DNA of 64,000 nt from Entomomonas asaccharolytica. Its GTDB lineage: Bacteria > Pseudomonadota > Gammaproteobacteria > Pseudomonadales > Pseudomonadaceae. Every line of letters begins with the position of its first letter. The first letter of the stretch is position 1. Shown piece after piece: positions 18,539 through 30,120 of this stretch. Both the position numbers and the translations under genes were made by a program. The stretch spans positions 1,131,673 through 1,195,672 of the forward strand of contig NZ_CP067393.1 in NCBI RefSeq assembly GCF_016653615.1, read 5' to 3'. Below the pieces are notes generated by a model. That model was not told the DNA's origin, ran no database searches, and worked only from the letters and a program-made list of their open reading frames with translations.

Positions 18539-20131
18539 ATGTCATTTGCCACTGAACTAAAAAACGAAGTTGAAAAACGCCGTACTTTTGCCATTATTTC
18601 TCACCCTGATGCTGGTAAAACTACGATTACTGAAAAGTTATTGCTAATGGGGCAAGCTATTAGTGTGGCTGGTACTGTTAAGGCAAGAAAATCTGATCGT
18701 CATGCTACTTCTGATTGGATGGAGATGGAAAAGCAACGGGGTATTTCTATTACTACCTCAGTAATGCAATTTCCTTATCGTGAGCATATGATTAATTTGC
18801 TAGATACACCAGGCCATGAAGACTTTTCAGAAGATACCTATCGTACATTAACGGCTGTGGATAGTGCGTTAATGGTGTTAGATGGTGGTAAAGGGGTTGA
18901 ACCACGTACCATTGCTTTAATGGAAGTATGTCGTTTACGTGATACACCTATTGTTAGTTTTATCAATAAATTAGACCGTGATATTCGTGATCCCATTGAA
19001 CTATTAGATGAAATTGAGGCTGTTTTAAAGATTAAAGCAGCTCCTATTACGTGGCCTATAGGCTGTTACCGTGACTTTAAGGGTGTTTATCATCTTACTG
19101 AAGATAAAATTATTACTTATACTGCTGGTCATGGCCATGAGCGCATTGAAAATAGAGTGATTAATGGCTTAGATACAGAAGAAGCACGGGAACATTTAGG
19201 CGATTTATATGACGACTTTAAAGAGCAGTTGGAGTTAGTTCAGGGCGCTTGTCATGAATTTGATAAACAAGCTTTTTTAGAAGGTAAAATGACGCCTGTT
19301 TTCTTTGGTACTGCATTGGGTAATTTTGGTGTAGATCAAGTATTAGACGCGGTGGTTGATTGGGCACCTTTACCATTATCACGTATGACTAATGAGCGTG
19401 AAGTAATACCAACTGAGGAAAAGTTCACTGGTTTTGTATTTAAAATTCAAGCCAATATGGATCCTAAACATCGTGATCGTATTGCCTTTATGCGTATTTG
19501 TTCAGGTCGTTATCAAAAGGGCATGAAAATGTATCATTCCCGTATTGGTAAAGATTTAAAAGTTTCTGATGCGTTGACTTTCTTTTCTTCTGAACGTGAA
19601 CAGCTAGAAGAAGCATGGGGCGGTGATATTATTGGTTTACATAATCACGGTACTATCCAAATCGGTGATACATTTACCGAAGGTGAAAAACTCAGTTTCA
19701 CGGGAATTCCACATTTTGCCCCAGAGTTATTTCGTCGCGTACGTTTAAAAGACCCATTAAAATCAAAGCAGCTTCGCCAAGGTTTACAAGAGTTGGCGGA
19801 AGAGGGCGCAACCCAAGTTTTCTTCCCTGAGCGCAATAATGATATTATTTTGGGGGCTGTTGGTGTACTTCAGTTTGATGTGGTGGCGAGCCGTTTAAAA
19901 GAAGAGTATAAAGTAGAATGCTTGTATGAAGCGGTTAATGTTTGGTCTGCTCGTTGGATTGAATGTGACGATAAGAAAAAACTTGAAGAGTTTAAAGTTA
20001 AAGCAACAGATAACCTAGCGATTGATGGTGGTGGACATTTAACTTATTTAGCCCCTACACGTGTTAATTTAAGTTTGATGGAAGAACGTTGGCCAGATAT
20101 TAACTTCAGGGCGACTAGAGAGCATCATTAG
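18539..20131 (+). CDS. prfC: Peptide chain release factor 3
   Basis: Translational GTPase that recycles RF1/RF2 from the ribosome. G1 is SHPDAGKTT (residues 21-29), G3 is [17 protein letters not shown]4 is NKLDRD; the switch region [14 protein letters not shown] is intact. Length 530 residues is normal for PrfC, shorter than EF-G and lacking its domains IV-V layout. It ends at an intrinsic terminator. Confidence 0.96.
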   Translation: MSFATELKNEVEKRRTFAIISHPDAGKTTITEKLLLMGQAISVAGTVKARKSDRHATSDWMEMEKQRGISITTSVMQFPYREHMINLLDTPGHEDFSEDTYRTLTAVDSALMVLDGGKGVEPRTIALMEVCRLRDTPIVSFINKLDRDIRDPIELLDEIEAVLKIKAAPITWPIGCYRDFKGVYHLTEDKIITYTAGHGHERIENRVINGLDTEEAREHLGDLYDDFKEQLELVQGACHEFDKQAFLEGKMTPVFFGTALGNFGVDQVLDAVVDWAPLPLSRMTNEREVIPTEEKFTGFVFKIQANMDPKHRDRIAFMRICSGRYQKGMKMYHSRIGKDLKVSDALTFFSSEREQLEEAWGGDIIGLHNHGTIQIGDTFTEGEKLSFTGIPHFAPELFRRVRLKDPLKSKQLRQGLQELAEEGATQVFFPERNNDIILGAVGVLQFDVVASRLKEEYKVECLYEAVNVWSARWIECDDKKKLEEFKVKATDNLAIDGGGHLTYLAPTRVNLSLMEERWPDINFRATREHH

Positions 20132-20164
20132 TAAAAAAACAGGCTTTAAGCCTGTTTTTTTATA
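20131..20164. terminator. Bidirectional terminator between prfC and ndpA
   Basis: An AAAAAAACAGGCTT / AAGCCTGTTTTTTT inverted repeat with almost no loop, flanked by A- and T-runs, between two convergent genes. It should end transcripts from both sides. Confidence 0.88.
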
Positions 20165-20178
20165 TCTAATAGAGTAAA

Positions 20179-21183
20179 TTACTTACTACGCTTTAACTGG
20201 TCTTTTAATTTTGTAGGTACTTGATGAATAATCAATGTATCGTTTGATTCATCGTATTCGATACGTGAACCTAATAGATGTGCTTCAAAGCTGATAGAAA
20301 GCCCTTCTGCACGGCCAGTAAAACGTCTAAATTGGTTTAATGTGCGTTTATCAGGTGGAATAGCAGGGGCAAGGCCATAATCTTTATTACGAATATAATC
20401 ATAGAAAGCACGTGGTGTTTCTTCATTCATTAGTTCTGAGAGTTCATCCAATGAAATTGCTTCGCCTAAACGTGCTTGAGTGCTGGCGTAACTCACTAGT
20501 GTATCAGTCTTTTGTTTGGTCTGATCTTCAGAATAATCTTCATCTTCTACATAGTCACTAAAGGCTTTGAGTAAAGTACGTGTTTCACTGGGTGAATCTA
20601 CACCTTCTTGACAACCAATAAAGTCACGGAAGTAGTCAGAAACCTTCTTGCCATTTTTACCACGAATAAAGGAAATATATTGCTTAGATTGCTTATTATT
20701 TTGCCATTCAGATAGGTTGATACGAGCTGCTAAATGTAATTGTGATAGATCAAGGTGTTTAGCTTCTGTTACTTCTAGGCTATCTGTAACTGCTATACCT
20801 TTGGTATGGTGCAAAAGGGTAATAGTCAAGTAATCAGTCATCCCTTGCTGATAATGGGCAATCAATACATAGCCACCCATGGAAAGATTTGATTCTTCCA
20901 TTAATTTTTGTAAGTGTTCTGTTGCTTGCTTACTAAACGCTATAAAATTTTGCTGTTGTTCTAAATAGCCAGTTAGCCAACCACTAAAGGGATAAGCACC
21001 TGATTCTTCATGAAAATAACCCCATGCTTTATTAGGTTTAGCGTTATAACTTTCATTTAAATCAGTCAGAAGATTCTCTAAAGCAGAAGATTGTTTTAGT
21101 TCATGCTCACTAGCGTGCAAGATGGCAGGTGTGCCATCTGGCTTTTTATCAATTAAATGGACAATGCTATGATAGATAGGCAT
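20179..21183 (-). CDS. ndpA: Nucleoid-associated protein NdpA/YejK
   Basis: A 334-residue member of the 37-kDa nucleoid-associated protein family. Characteristic segments are the N-terminal IHxLDKKPDG-like start, SGxYPFSGWL, and the [20 protein letters not shown] motif near residue 190. It binds DNA; the precise role is unsettled in the family. Eleven bases separate it from the SLC13 permease upstream, so they are probably cotranscribed. Confidence 0.93.
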   Translation of the reverse strand: MPIYHSIVHLIDKKPDGTPAILHASEHELKQSSALENLLTDLNESYNAKPNKAWGYFHEESGAYPFSGWLTGYLEQQQNFIAFSKQATEHLQKLMEESNLSMGGYVLIAHYQQGMTDYLTITLLHHTKGIAVTDSLEVTEAKHLDLSQLHLAARINLSEWQNNKQSKQYISFIRGKNGKKVSDYFRDFIGCQEGVDSPSETRTLLKAFSDYVEDEDYSEDQTKQKTDTLVSYASTQARLGEAISLDELSELMNEETPRAFYDYIRNKDYGLAPAIPPDKRTLNQFRRFTGRAEGLSISFEAHLLGSRIEYDESNDTLIIHQVPTKLKDQLKRSK

Positions 21184-21194
21184 AGTTTTCTCAT

Positions 21195-23039
21195 TTATGA
21201 AAGATTAGGGTGTAAAGGGAATAATATGGGTACAAAGATAATACAAATTATCATAACAAGTATAGTAAAAGGTACCCCAATTTTAATAAAATCTATAAAT
21301 TTATAACGGCCAGGCCCCACCACTAATGTGTTTACAGGTGATGACACGGGGGTCATAAATGCAGCAGAAGCAGCAATAGCAATAGTCATAGCAAATGGAT
21401 AAGGGGAGGCGCCAACATCTTGTGCTGCCTTAATGGCAATTGGAGCGAGTAAAATGGCTGTTGCTGTATTGGAAATAAATAAACCAATAATGGCTGTTAA
21501 GGCAAATAGTGCACCAATTAATAAATGGGGATTAGAATCACCTACGATACTTAACAGTCCCGATACAGCTAAGTCTACGCCCCCTGTTTTTTGTAAAGCA
21601 GCCGCAAAAGGAAACATACCTACGATAAGAATAAGACTTTGCCAATGAATTGATTTATAAGCACTATCCATATCAATACAGTGAAATGCCCCCATTAGTA
21701 AACACCCAAGTAAGGCTACAATGACATTGGGGAAAAAACCGCTAATCATTAAACCAACAGTAATTAATAGGGTAATAATCGCATAAGGTGCTTTACTTAA
21801 GGCAGGTGCGACATTATCAATTTCAGCAGGTAAACTTAACACTAAGAAATCTTGGTTATTAGTTTGTAAGTTTTTAATGGCTTTCCATGTACCTATTACT
21901 AATAGGGTATCGCCTAGTTTAAGACTTTCATTGGTAATATCATTTTCTAAAGATTCGCCATTGCGTCGTAATCCAACCACATTGAGACGATAGGTTGAGC
22001 GGAATCCTATTTCTAGAATATTTTTACCAATTAACTTTGACTCTGGTGGCAGAGAAACTTCAGCCATACCAATAGAACGTGACTGGTCTGTAAAGTAATC
22101 ACCTTTAAAGGCTAGTTTAGTGAGCTGAAAAGCATTACAAAAGTCATCCACCGTTTCTTTATAAAAGAAATCTACCAATAAAATATCGCCTATTTTGATT
22201 TCTAAGTTAGAAGAGGCGTCTAGTACTTTATGAGTGATACGCTTTTCTCTTTCAACACCAATGATATTAGCGCCAAAACGTGCTCTAAGTTGTAATTCTT
22301 CAATGGTTTTGCCTATCATCAGTGAACCTGAGTTGACGCGTAACCTTCTGTTTCTGCCAGAAAGCTTATAATCTTTAATCAAGTCAGTTAAATGGCGTTT
22401 ACCTGAGTTTGATGAAATTTCGGCATCTTGTGGAGCCATCAGTAAACGACGAGCAAAAAGCATATAGCCAATGCCTACAACTAAAATAATTAAACCAATA
22501 GGAGTAAAAGAGAAAAAGCTAAATGCTTTAAATCCCATTTCTTCTAACTTACTGCTCACCACTAGATTAGGTGCGGTAGCTACTAAGGTCAACATGCCAC
22601 TAATTAAGGCAGCAAAACTAAGTGGCATCATAAGTCGTTTAGGATCGGCTTTCATATGGCTTGCAATACTTAATACAATGGGTATAAAGATAGCTACAAT
22701 ACCTGTGGAGCTCATCACGGAACCAAGTAAAGCAACCGATCCCATTAACAAAACGATTAGCCGAGTTTCGCTGTTTCTAGCTTGTTTAATTAGCCATTCA
22801 CCCACACTATAAGCAATGCCTGTGCGCACTAGACCTTCGCCAATCACAAAAAAGGCAGCGATTAAGATAACACTACTATCACTGAAGCCTGATAAAGTTT
22901 CGTTAACAGTTAAAATACCTGTTAATGGAAAGACGACAATAACTGTTAATGCTACAAAGTCCATCCGTGGTTTATTCATCATAAAAGCAACAATCGCGAT
23001 TGCTAATAGGCCAAGCACAACAATTAAATCGATATTCAT
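21195..23039 (-). CDS. SLC13/DASS-type permease with two RCK_C domains
   Basis: About 614 residues: N-terminal membrane helices (to about 190), a central cytoplasmic part with two TrkA-C/RCK_C-like domains (about 210-390, [16 protein letters not shown] and [16 protein letters not shown]), then a second membrane half with [17 protein letters not shown] and a [14 protein letters not shown]-type loop. The family carries dicarboxylates, sulfate or related anions, usually with sodium; substrate not readable. The frame extends to a TTG at 23066, but ATG 23039 begins at the first helix and is preferred. It lies upstream of ndpA. Confidence 0.88.
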   Translation of the reverse strand: MNIDLIVVLGLLAIAIVAFMMNKPRMDFVALTVIVVFPLTGILTVNETLSGFSDSSVILIAAFFVIGEGLVRTGIAYSVGEWLIKQARNSETRLIVLLMGSVALLGSVMSSTGIVAIFIPIVLSIASHMKADPKRLMMPLSFAALISGMLTLVATAPNLVVSSKLEEMGFKAFSFFSFTPIGLIILVVGIGYMLFARRLLMAPQDAEISSNSGKRHLTDLIKDYKLSGRNRRLRVNSGSLMIGKTIEELQLRARFGANIIGVEREKRITHKVLDASSNLEIKIGDILLVDFFYKETVDDFCNAFQLTKLAFKGDYFTDQSRSIGMAEVSLPPESKLIGKNILEIGFRSTYRLNVVGLRRNGESLENDITNESLKLGDTLLVIGTWKAIKNLQTNNQDFLVLSLPAEIDNVAPALSKAPYAIITLLITVGLMISGFFPNVIVALLGCLLMGAFHCIDMDSAYKSIHWQSLILIVGMFPFAAALQKTGGVDLAVSGLLSIVGDSNPHLLIGALFALTAIIGLFISNTATAILLAPIAIKAAQDVGASPYPFAMTIAIAASAAFMTPVSSPVNTLVVGPGRYKFIDFIKIGVPFTILVMIICIIFVPILFPLHPNLS

Positions 23040-23323
23040 AGTGACAGTATCTGCATCTTGTAACAAAAAATTAGATAAACTAACGGATATTATACTGTTT
23101 TCAGTATCTATGGTAGTTTAATTATATTAGGATGCTATTTTTCTGCAGCAAAGCTCATGGTATGTGTGTTTTTGTTTGCAATAAACGCTATTTAGTTGTA
23201 AAAGCAACTAGCTGATTTTGATTGAATATGGAATACTTTGCGTTTTTATAAAAATATGCAGTAATCTGAGTTTGAGTTTTAAAGCAAGGTAGCTTGATTT
23301 GTTATTGATATGAGGACTAATAA

Positions 23324-24070
23324 ATGATGTTAAAGAAAGTATTATTAGGATTAACAGTTAGCCTAGCTGTTTTTATAAATCTAGCTAATGCAGCAGAGAA
23401 AACGGTAGAAAGCAAATTTAAAACAATGTTACCTGATGTTGTTATTAAAGAAGTTGTAAAAAGTCCAATACAAGGTTTTTATCAAATTCAAGTAGATAGT
23501 GGTAAAGTTTTTTATATGTCAGAAGATGGTAAATACCTTATTCAAGGATATTTATTTGAATTAAATAATAAAACACCTAAAAATCTCACATTAGAAACTG
23601 AAGAGAAATTTGTTGCTAAGTTAATTAATAATATTGATAAATCATCAATGGTTATATTTAAAGCAAAAGATAATCAACCTAAAACACATATTACTATTTT
23701 CACAGATACTAGCTGTCCTTATTGCCATCGATTACATGAAGGAGTTCCTGCATTAAACGAAGTTGGGATTGAAGTACGATATTTGGCTTTCCCAAGGGAA
23801 GGATTTGCTTCCCGTGGTTTTGAAGAGTTACAAAAAGTATGGTGCTCTGATAATCAACAAGAAGCGATGAATCAACTAATGCAAGAAATTCCTGTGAAAA
23901 GTGTTAAAAAGTGTAATACACCTATTGTTGAGCAGTATGTATTAGGTCAAAAAATAGGGATTAGAGGAACACCAGCAATTATTTTAGAAAATGGACATAT
24001 AATTCCAGGTTATCAACCAACCTCGCAATTGATTAATGAAGCATTAGCCGCAAAACCTGCCACTAAATAG
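23324..24070 (+). CDS. dsbC: Thiol:disulfide interchange protein DsbC
   Basis: Periplasmic disulfide isomerase. Signal peptide (residues 1-22, cut after ANA), N-terminal dimerisation domain, then a thioredoxin fold with CPYC at 131-134 and a cis-proline loop GIRGTPAII near 215. A second cysteine pair (KVWCSD and KKCNT, around 175-200) matches the structural disulfide of DsbC. GAGG lies eight bases before the ATG. It is divergent from the SLC13 permease. DsbD, its usual reductant, is not in this window. Confidence 0.94.
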   Translation: MMLKKVLLGLTVSLAVFINLANAAEKTVESKFKTMLPDVVIKEVVKSPIQGFYQIQVDSGKVFYMSEDGKYLIQGYLFELNNKTPKNLTLETEEKFVAKLINNIDKSSMVIFKAKDNQPKTHITIFTDTSCPYCHRLHEGVPALNEVGIEVRYLAFPREGFASRGFEELQKVWCSDNQQEAMNQLMQEIPVKSVKKCNTPIVEQYVLGQKIGIRGTPAIILENGHIIPGYQPTSQLINEALAAKPATK

Positions 24071-24155
24071 CATTTGTTGTTTTAGAGGTTTGTAATAAGC
24101 TATTTAAGTTTTAGTACTATGATTGAAGTGTTTTATAACAGGTTTGGATTATTTT

Positions 24156-24602
24156 GTGATTAAATGGGTTCGCTTTATTCTCCGTTTGCTGCTATTGGCA
24201 ATAGCTGTAGGTGCTGGAGTTTTAAGTGTTATATTTTTTTATCAATTTCATACGCTTACGATTGATCAGGTTTCTGAGTTGCTATCATTGCTTTCTCATG
24301 AGCCTATTTTAACGATTGCCGTGGGAATTGGTTTATTGTTGTTTGCTTTATCAATATTAGGATTGATTATGTTGCTTCAATACCAAGTGTGGCGTTATCC
24401 ATTTTCAATTTTTCTAGGCTATATTGCGGGTGCTTTTATTTATTATCAATTTTATTTGATGCACCCGTTTGAAGAAAATATTTTACAGTTAAATGATGAT
24501 GCTTGGTATTATCCATTTATATTGGCAACAGCATTGCTACTTAGGGCTATCCTTGGATTTAAAATTCCAAGAATAAAAAATCAGGTAGAATCAACTACTT
24601 AA
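24156..24602 (+). CDS. Hypothetical inner-membrane protein
   Basis: About 148 residues with four predicted membrane helices (roughly residues 5-27, 48-68, 75-95 and 118-134). I do not recognise the family. The frame is open from a TTG at 24123, but GTG at 24156 has GGA seven bases upstream and starts directly before the basic VIKWVRF segment, so it is preferred with moderate confidence. It sits between dsbC and topA on the same strand. Confidence 0.6.
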   Translation: MIKWVRFILRLLLLAIAVGAGVLSVIFFYQFHTLTIDQVSELLSLLSHEPILTIAVGIGLLLFALSILGLIMLLQYQVWRYPFSIFLGYIAGAFIYYQFYLMHPFEENILQLNDDAWYYPFILATALLLRAILGFKIPRIKNQVESTT

Positions 24603-24723
24603 CTTTAAGTATCCATATGTCTATTTACTATTTATTAGAGAGTGTGGTAACACTATAAATAGTAAAGAATTTTTATTATCACTTTTTAAACTACAGATTA
24701 ACCTCCAAGGAAATAATAGCTAT

Positions 24724-27333
24724 ATGGGTAAGTCACTGGTCATTGTAGAATCTCCAGCTAAGGCTAAAACGATTAATAAATATTTAGGCAATCAATATGT
24801 TGTAAAATCAAGTATTGGTCATATTCGTGATTTGCCTACAGGAACTACTAAAGCGACCTCAACAGCGAAAGGTAAGAAAGTAGCAGATAGTACTTTATCG
24901 CCTAAAGAACGAGCCAAGCAACAACTATTCAAGCGTATGGGAGTAGATCCAGAACATGGTTGGAAAGCTCATTATGAGATTCTACCTGGCAAAGAGAAGG
25001 TAGTAGATGAGTTAAAAAAATTAGCCAAGGAGGCTGATACTATCTACCTAGCAACCGACTTGGATAGAGAAGGAGAAGCAATTGCATGGCATTTAAGAGA
25101 AGCCATTGGTGGAGATGATAGCCGTTATAAGCGAGTAGTTTTTAATGAGATTACCCAAAAAGCAATTCAGAGTGCCTTTGCTGAACCAGGTGAATTAGAT
25201 CTTAACCGTGTAAATGCGCAACAAGCACGTCGTTTTCTAGATCGCGTGGTTGGTTTTATGGTTTCGCCATTATTGTGGCAAAAAATCGCTCGAGGTTTAT
25301 CTGCGGGGCGAGTCCAATCAGTAGCTGTGCGCTTAATTGTTGAACGAGAAAGAGAAATTCGTGCTTTTGTTCCAGAAGAGTTCTGGCAAATTGCAGCTGA
25401 TTTGGCAACGGCTAAAAAAGAAAATATCAATTTTGATGTTGTTAAGCAGCATGGCCAAGCATTTCGTCCTGTTAATAAAGAGCAAACTGATAAAGCTTTA
25501 CAACTTTTAGAAAAAGCAGCGTATAAAGTTGTTAAACGTGAAGATAAGCCTACCATTAGTAAGCCATCAGCACCTTTTATTACTTCTACTTTACAGCAAG
25601 CGGCTAGTACTCGTTTAGGTTTTTCGGTTAAGAAAACAATGATGATGGCGCAACGCTTATATGAAGCAGGTTATATTACCTATATGCGTACTGATTCAAC
25701 TAACTTATCTGCAGATGCTATAGATATGGTGCGTGGCTATATAGATAGTGAGTTTGGTAAAAAATATTTACCTGCTAAGGCCATTACCTATTCTAGTAAA
25801 AATAATGCACAAGAGGCACATGAGGCTATTCGTCCTTCTGATGTTAATTTAAGAGCTACTCAATTATCAGCAATGGAGCGAGATGCTGAACGTTTATATG
25901 AGTTAATCTGGTGCCAGTTTGTAGCTTGTCAAATGCCACCTGCTGAATATTTATCCACAACAGTTACTGTTGAAGCAGGTGATTTTGAATTAAAAGCCAA
26001 AGGCCGTATTCTGAAATTTGATGGTTATACAAAAGTGCTTGCTGCTGTGAGTAAAACAGCAGAAGATCAAGTATTACCTGTGGTTAATGAAGGTGAAATA
26101 TTAGATTTAATTAAACTTAATCCTTCACAGCACTTTACTAAACCTGCACCTCGTTATTCAGAAGCAAGCTTAGTAAAAGAATTGGAAAAGCGTGGAATTG
26201 GTCGTCCTTCTACTTATGCTTCCATTATTTCCACTATTCAAGAGCGTGGTTATGTTACTTTAAATAATCGTCGTTTTTATGCAGAAAAGATGGGCGATAT
26301 TGTTACTGAGCGATTAACGGAAAGTTTTAATGATTTAATGGATTATAACTTTACGGCCCATATGGAAGAAAATCTTGACCAGATTGCCGAAGGTGATATG
26401 CCTTGGAAAAAACTATTGGATAGTTTTTATAAAGGATTTAGTCAAAAATTAGCAAAGGCAGAGCAGACTGATGAAGGCATGCGTGCCAATACACCTACCT
26501 TAACACCTTTAATTAAATGTAAAGAATGCGGTCGAGATATGATGATCCGTACCGCTTCAACAGGTGTGTTTTTAGGTTGTTCTGGTTATAACCTTCCACC
26601 TAAGGAGCGTTGTAAAGCAACCATTAATTTGATTCCTGGTGATGAAATTGCACAGGATGATGAGGGCGAGTCAGAAGCTCGTGTATTACATAATAAACAT
26701 CGCTGTACTAAATGTGGTACTGCAATGGATGCTTATCTAATGGATGAGCATCATAAACTGCATATTTGTGGCAATAATCCTGATTGTGATGGTTATCAGA
26801 TTGAAGAGGGTACCTTTAAGATTAAAGGCTATGAAGGGCCTGTATTAGAATGTGATCGCTGCGGTAGTGAAATGCAGTTAAAAACAGGGCGTTTCGGAAA
26901 ATTCTTTGCATGTACCAATGAGGACTGTAAAAATACTCGTAAGTTATTGGCAAATGGCCAACCTGCACCACCGAAAATGGATGCAGTACCTATGCCTGAA
27001 CTTAAGTGTGAAAAAGTGGATGATACTTATGTGTTACGTGATGGTGCCTCAGGATTATTTTTAGCGGCTAGTCAATTTCCTAGAAAACGTGAAACAAGAG
27101 CGCCTCTCGTTAAAGAATTGATTCCTCACAAAGCAGAGATTGATCCTAAATACCATTATCTTTGTGATGCACCTATCAAAGATCCAGATGGGAATTTTAG
27201 TATAATCCGTTTTAGTAGAAAGACTAAAGAGCAATATGTACAAACAGAAGTAAATGGCAAGCCAACGGGTTGGAAAGCCTTTTATGATGGTAAAAAGTGG
27301 CTAGTAACTGATAAAACCACACCGAAAAAGTAA
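24724..27333 (+). CDS. topA: DNA topoisomerase I
   Basis: Type IA topoisomerase that relaxes negative supercoils. 869 residues, normal size. TOPRIM part starts [13 protein letters not shown] with [13 protein letters not shown]; catalytic tyrosine Y320 is in [12 protein letters not shown]; the GIGRPSTYA strand-binding motif follows. Three C-terminal four-cysteine zinc modules are seen (CKECG...CSGY...C, CTKCG...CGNNPDC, CDRCG...CTNEDC), then zinc-free tail modules. AAGGAA upstream of the ATG serves as ribosome site. Confidence 0.97.
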   Translation: MGKSLVIVESPAKAKTINKYLGNQYVVKSSIGHIRDLPTGTTKATSTAKGKKVADSTLSPKERAKQQLFKRMGVDPEHGWKAHYEILPGKEKVVDELKKLAKEADTIYLATDLDREGEAIAWHLREAIGGDDSRYKRVVFNEITQKAIQSAFAEPGELDLNRVNAQQARRFLDRVVGFMVSPLLWQKIARGLSAGRVQSVAVRLIVEREREIRAFVPEEFWQIAADLATAKKENINFDVVKQHGQAFRPVNKEQTDKALQLLEKAAYKVVKREDKPTISKPSAPFITSTLQQAASTRLGFSVKKTMMMAQRLYEAGYITYMRTDSTNLSADAIDMVRGYIDSEFGKKYLPAKAITYSSKNNAQEAHEAIRPSDVNLRATQLSAMERDAERLYELIWCQFVACQMPPAEYLSTTVTVEAGDFELKAKGRILKFDGYTKVLAAVSKTAEDQVLPVVNEGEILDLIKLNPSQHFTKPAPRYSEASLVKELEKRGIGRPSTYASIISTIQERGYVTLNNRRFYAEKMGDIVTERLTESFNDLMDYNFTAHMEENLDQIAEGDMPWKKLLDSFYKGFSQKLAKAEQTDEGMRANTPTLTPLIKCKECGRDMMIRTASTGVFLGCSGYNLPPKERCKATINLIPGDEIAQDDEGESEARVLHNKHRCTKCGTAMDAYLMDEHHKLHICGNNPDCDGYQIEEGTFKIKGYEGPVLECDRCGSEMQLKTGRFGKFFACTNEDCKNTRKLLANGQPAPPKMDAVPMPELKCEKVDDTYVLRDGASGLFLAASQFPRKRETRAPLVKELIPHKAEIDPKYHYLCDAPIKDPDGNFSIIRFSRKTKEQYVQTEVNGKPTGWKAFYDGKKWLVTDKTTPKK

Positions 27334-27676
27334 TGCTGAAGGTTAGAGAATATATTATTAATATTCTCTAATATTATTATATTTCAGTATTATAGTAGTT
27401 GAATAACAATATATTAATAATATAAACTGTTAGTTACACTGATATTATATTGTTTGACTATAAAGAAATTTTTAATAAATGCAGGTAAATTTGGTAACTT
27501 AGATCAATAGATGGCCTGTTAATAGTAAGTTTTTCTTTATAACTTGTAATTTTTTGTTGTGGTTGTAAGAAAAGTTATTAGATAATAAGTCAAGTGTTCT
27601 ATATTTTTAGACACTTGTGTGAGGTTTACACGAATAGAAGTGTTCTATTCAATAGTGAAGGTATTAGGGATTAATC
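27334..27676. promoter_or_regulatory. topA-fimV intergenic region with direct repeat
   Basis: 343 bp without a gene. Besides the hairpin after topA, it carries an 11-bp direct repeat AAGTGTTCTAT at 27592-27602 and 27638-27648 (46 bp apart), and the first copy lies in a CAAGTGT/ACACTTG inverted repeat (27591-27597 with 27611-27617). These sit 29-85 bases before the fimV ATG and may be an operator or leader RNA structure. Not matched to a known regulator. Confidence 0.4.
27343..27371 (+). terminator. Hairpin after topA, weak terminator candidate
   Basis: TTAGAGAATAT (27343-27353) pairs with ATATTCTCTAA (27361-27371) across a seven-base loop, ten bases after the topA stop. The stem is AT-rich and the tail is TATTATTAT rather than a pure T-run, so termination may be leaky. 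Confidence 0.45.
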
Positions 27677-28855
27677 ATGGTGCAATTTCATAAATTAGCA
27701 GCAGTGGGTTTAGCAGTAACATTATCATCAATGGGCAGTGCGTTTGCATTAGGATTAGGCGAGGTCACTTGGAAGTCCACATTAAATCAACCACTTGATG
27801 CTGAGATAGCTCTTTATGACGTACAGAACATAACCAATAAAGAATTGGTTGTAAAAATAGCTTCTCCAGAGGATTTTGCAAAGGCAGGGATTGATAGACC
27901 GCACGCATTGAATGATTTGGTTTTTACACCTGTTATTCGTGGTAATAAGAGCGTTATCAAAATTACCTCTAATCAGCCAATTAAAGAACCTTATCTGGAT
28001 TTCTTATTAAGTGTATCTTGGGCTTCAGGTCAAACCTTGCGTGAATATACCTTGCTTATAGATCCGCCTGCATATGAGCCTGCCAAAGTTGTAACTTCTA
28101 AAGTTGTTGCTCAGCAGCAGACTCCAGTTAAGCAAACTCAGACTAAAACAGTATCTAGACCATCTCAAAAAAAAACTAAGCCAACAGTAGCCGCTGCACC
28201 AAAAGGTACAGTGAGAGCGCATAGGGGTTCTAGTTTATGGCTATTCGCTGAGAGAACACGTGGTAATGCGTCTGTACATCAAGCGATGCTAGCTATCTAT
28301 GAAGCGAATCCTGATGCATTTATTGATGGTAAAATGAGTTTATTAAAAGAGGGTGCAGTATTACGTATTCCTTCTAGAGAACAAATGCGTCAAACAGGAC
28401 GTGCAGAGGCATTATCTCAAGTGTTAGCCAATGTAAATGGTACAGCATCTACTACACAACGACAAATGGTTGCAAGTAAAGTTGATCAACAGCCAGCAAC
28501 TAATCAACCTGCACAAGATCAGTTAAAGTTATCAGGTGTGACCGAAACAAATACTCCTTCTGGTAACGCTTCTGATAAAGCCATTATTGCTGATTTAAAT
28601 AATAAGGTAGTACAGTCTGAAGAAGAACTTGATGCCACACGTCGTAAAAATAACGAATTACGTAGTCGCATGTCAGATTTGGAAGCACGTTTAGCTGATA
28701 TGAAGAAGTTAGTTGAGTTAAAAGATAACCAATTAGCATCATTACAGCAAAATATGTCTAATGCTCAAAAAGTAGTTAATCCTGATGCAGAAGATCAGTC
28801 TAATGAAATAATTGAGATTAATGAAGAAGTTGAAGAAAAGACAATCCAACAGTAA
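27677..28855 (+). CDS. fimV: Short FimV-like peptidoglycan-binding protein
   Basis: 392 residues: signal peptide (cut after AFA), FimV N-terminal domain opening LGLGEVTWKSTLNQPLDAEI, a LysM-like peptidoglycan-binding segment at about 176-235 (GSSLWLFAERTRG), a Gln/Thr-rich linker and a coiled coil (about 300-365). Pseudomonas FimV is over 900 residues, with a membrane helix and a cytoplasmic TPR/FimV C-domain; none of that is present. The frame ends cleanly before a strong terminator, so this is a stable short form rather than recent damage. Full FimV supports polar assembly of type IV pili and type II secretion; a purely periplasmic role is inferred here. Confidence 0.85.
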   Translation: MVQFHKLAAVGLAVTLSSMGSAFALGLGEVTWKSTLNQPLDAEIALYDVQNITNKELVVKIASPEDFAKAGIDRPHALNDLVFTPVIRGNKSVIKITSNQPIKEPYLDFLLSVSWASGQTLREYTLLIDPPAYEPAKVVTSKVVAQQQTPVKQTQTKTVSRPSQKKTKPTVAAAPKGTVRAHRGSSLWLFAERTRGNASVHQAMLAIYEANPDAFIDGKMSLLKEGAVLRIPSREQMRQTGRAEALSQVLANVNGTASTTQRQMVASKVDQQPATNQPAQDQLKLSGVTETNTPSGNASDKAIIADLNNKVVQSEEELDATRRKNNELRSRMSDLEARLADMKKLVELKDNQLASLQQNMSNAQKVVNPDAEDQSNEIIEINEEVEEKTIQQ

Positions 28856-28879
28856 ATGATAATGTTGTATTGAGATTTA

Positions 28880-28910
28880 AAAAAGCAATCTAATTAAGAT
28901 TGCTTTTTTT
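28880..28910 (+). terminator. Intrinsic terminator after fimV
   Basis: AAAGCAATCT and AGATTGCTTT form a stem around a short AT loop, followed by a run of seven T's. It lies 25 bases after the fimV stop and, from its A-run, may also serve the convergent yhbY. Confidence 0.88.
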
Positions 28911-28953
28911 ATGTTATAGATAAATTTAAGTGATGTGGAGACCTTAGGATAAA

Positions 28954-29271
28954 TTATAGGGTATCCTGATAACGCAAAATATTAGAAAGTTTACGGTTAG
29001 GTTTAGCAGCTTTTTTATAGATTAGTGCTGTTTTACCAACATTTTGTACTATTTCACAAGCAACCGCTTGGATTATTTCATCAATTAATTGTTTGCGATC
29101 TTCTGGTGTAGCTACAGCTAATTTGACTTTTATAAGTTCATGATCATTTAACGCACGCTCTAATTCAGAAATAACTCCTTCTGAAAGACCATTTTTCGCT
29201 ATAATGACAATAGGTTTTAAATGATGACCAATCGCTTGAAAATGTTTTTTCTGTTGCTGATTGATTGACAT
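28954..29271 (-). CDS. yhbY: RNA-binding protein YhbY (CRS1-YhbY domain)
   Basis: A 105-residue CRM-domain protein that associates with pre-50S ribosomal subunits. It has the family KxHFxAxGHHLKPIVxIxKxGL start and the GVISELERALNDHELIKVKL segment. The frame opens at a GTG (29286), but GGAG nine bases upstream of ATG 29271 and family length favour the latter. Divergent from rlmE, 61 bp apart, as in Pseudomonas. Confidence 0.92.
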   Translation of the reverse strand: MSINQQQKKHFQAIGHHLKPIVIIAKNGLSEGVISELERALNDHELIKVKLAVATPEDRKQLIDEIIQAVACEIVQNVGKTALIYKKAAKPNRKLSNILRYQDTL

Positions 29272-29332
29272 GATAAGGTTCTCCACTTAAAAGTGGTATA
29301 GTTTACCTGACTTTTTATAAATGAGGTATAGT

Positions 29333-29962
29333 GTGGCGCGTTCTAAAAGCAGTCAACGTTGGCTTAAAGAGCATTTTGATGATCCTTATGTGAAACAAGC
29401 GCAAAAAGATGGATATCGCTCAAGAGCAAGTTATAAATTACTTGATATTCAAGAAAAAGACCGCATATTACGCAATGGTATGACTGTAATTGATTTAGGC
29501 GCTGCGCCTGGTGGTTGGTCACAGGTTGTTAGTAGAGTGATTGGTGAAAAAGGCAAATTAATCGCTTCAGATATTTTACCAATGGATAGTATTGCTGATG
29601 TAACATTTATTCAAGGTGATTTTACTGAAGATACTGTTTTTCAAGAATTATTGTCTGTAGTAGGTGATGCACCTGTAGATTTGGTAATTTCAGACATGGC
29701 ACCTAATATGAGTGGGTTGCGTTCTGTGGATCAAGTGAAAGCTATGTTGTTATGTGAGTTGGCGTTTGATTTTGCTGCAAGAGTATTAAAGCCAGGGGGT
29801 GATTTTTTAATCAAAATATTTCAGGGTGAAGGCTTTGATAGTTATTTGCAATCAATACGTCAAGCTTTTGATAAGGTACAAATGCGCAAGCCAAGCTCTT
29901 CGCGGGATCGTTCTAGGGAACAATATTTATTAGCGAGAGGATTTAAAGGTACTGAAGTTTAA
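29333..29962 (+). CDS. rlmE: 23S rRNA (uridine-2552 2'-O) methyltransferase
   Basis: RlmE (FtsJ/RrmJ) methylates U2552 in the ribosomal A-loop during late 50S assembly. The family's [15 protein letters not shown] start and [10 protein letters not shown] (catalytic Lys) are present, then [11 protein letters not shown] for [12 protein letters not shown] with catalytic Asp and [10 protein letters not shown] with Lys. An ATG at 29321 is in frame, but GAGGT lies five bases before the GTG at 29333, which gives the normal [12 protein letters not shown]-terminus. ftsH follows. Confidence 0.94.
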   Translation: MARSKSSQRWLKEHFDDPYVKQAQKDGYRSRASYKLLDIQEKDRILRNGMTVIDLGAAPGGWSQVVSRVIGEKGKLIASDILPMDSIADVTFIQGDFTEDTVFQELLSVVGDAPVDLVISDMAPNMSGLRSVDQVKAMLLCELAFDFAARVLKPGGDFLIKIFQGEGFDSYLQSIRQAFDKVQMRKPSSSRDRSREQYLLARGFKGTEV

Positions 29963-30120
29963 TGGATTTCCATGTAAAATCTATAAACATTTATTTAAAG
30001 AAATTAAATGCTGTTAGGGGCTATTTATAGTAGACTCAAATAGTAGGAATTGGATACTGTAAATTTGTTATAGAGTTTGAGCTAAATGAAGTATGTAGTT
30101 GTTAAAAGAAGGGTGGCTAA

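Noticed and set aside
22471-23121. Plus-strand frames opposite the SLC13 permease
   Set aside because: Compositional shadows of membrane-protein codons; products lack family features.
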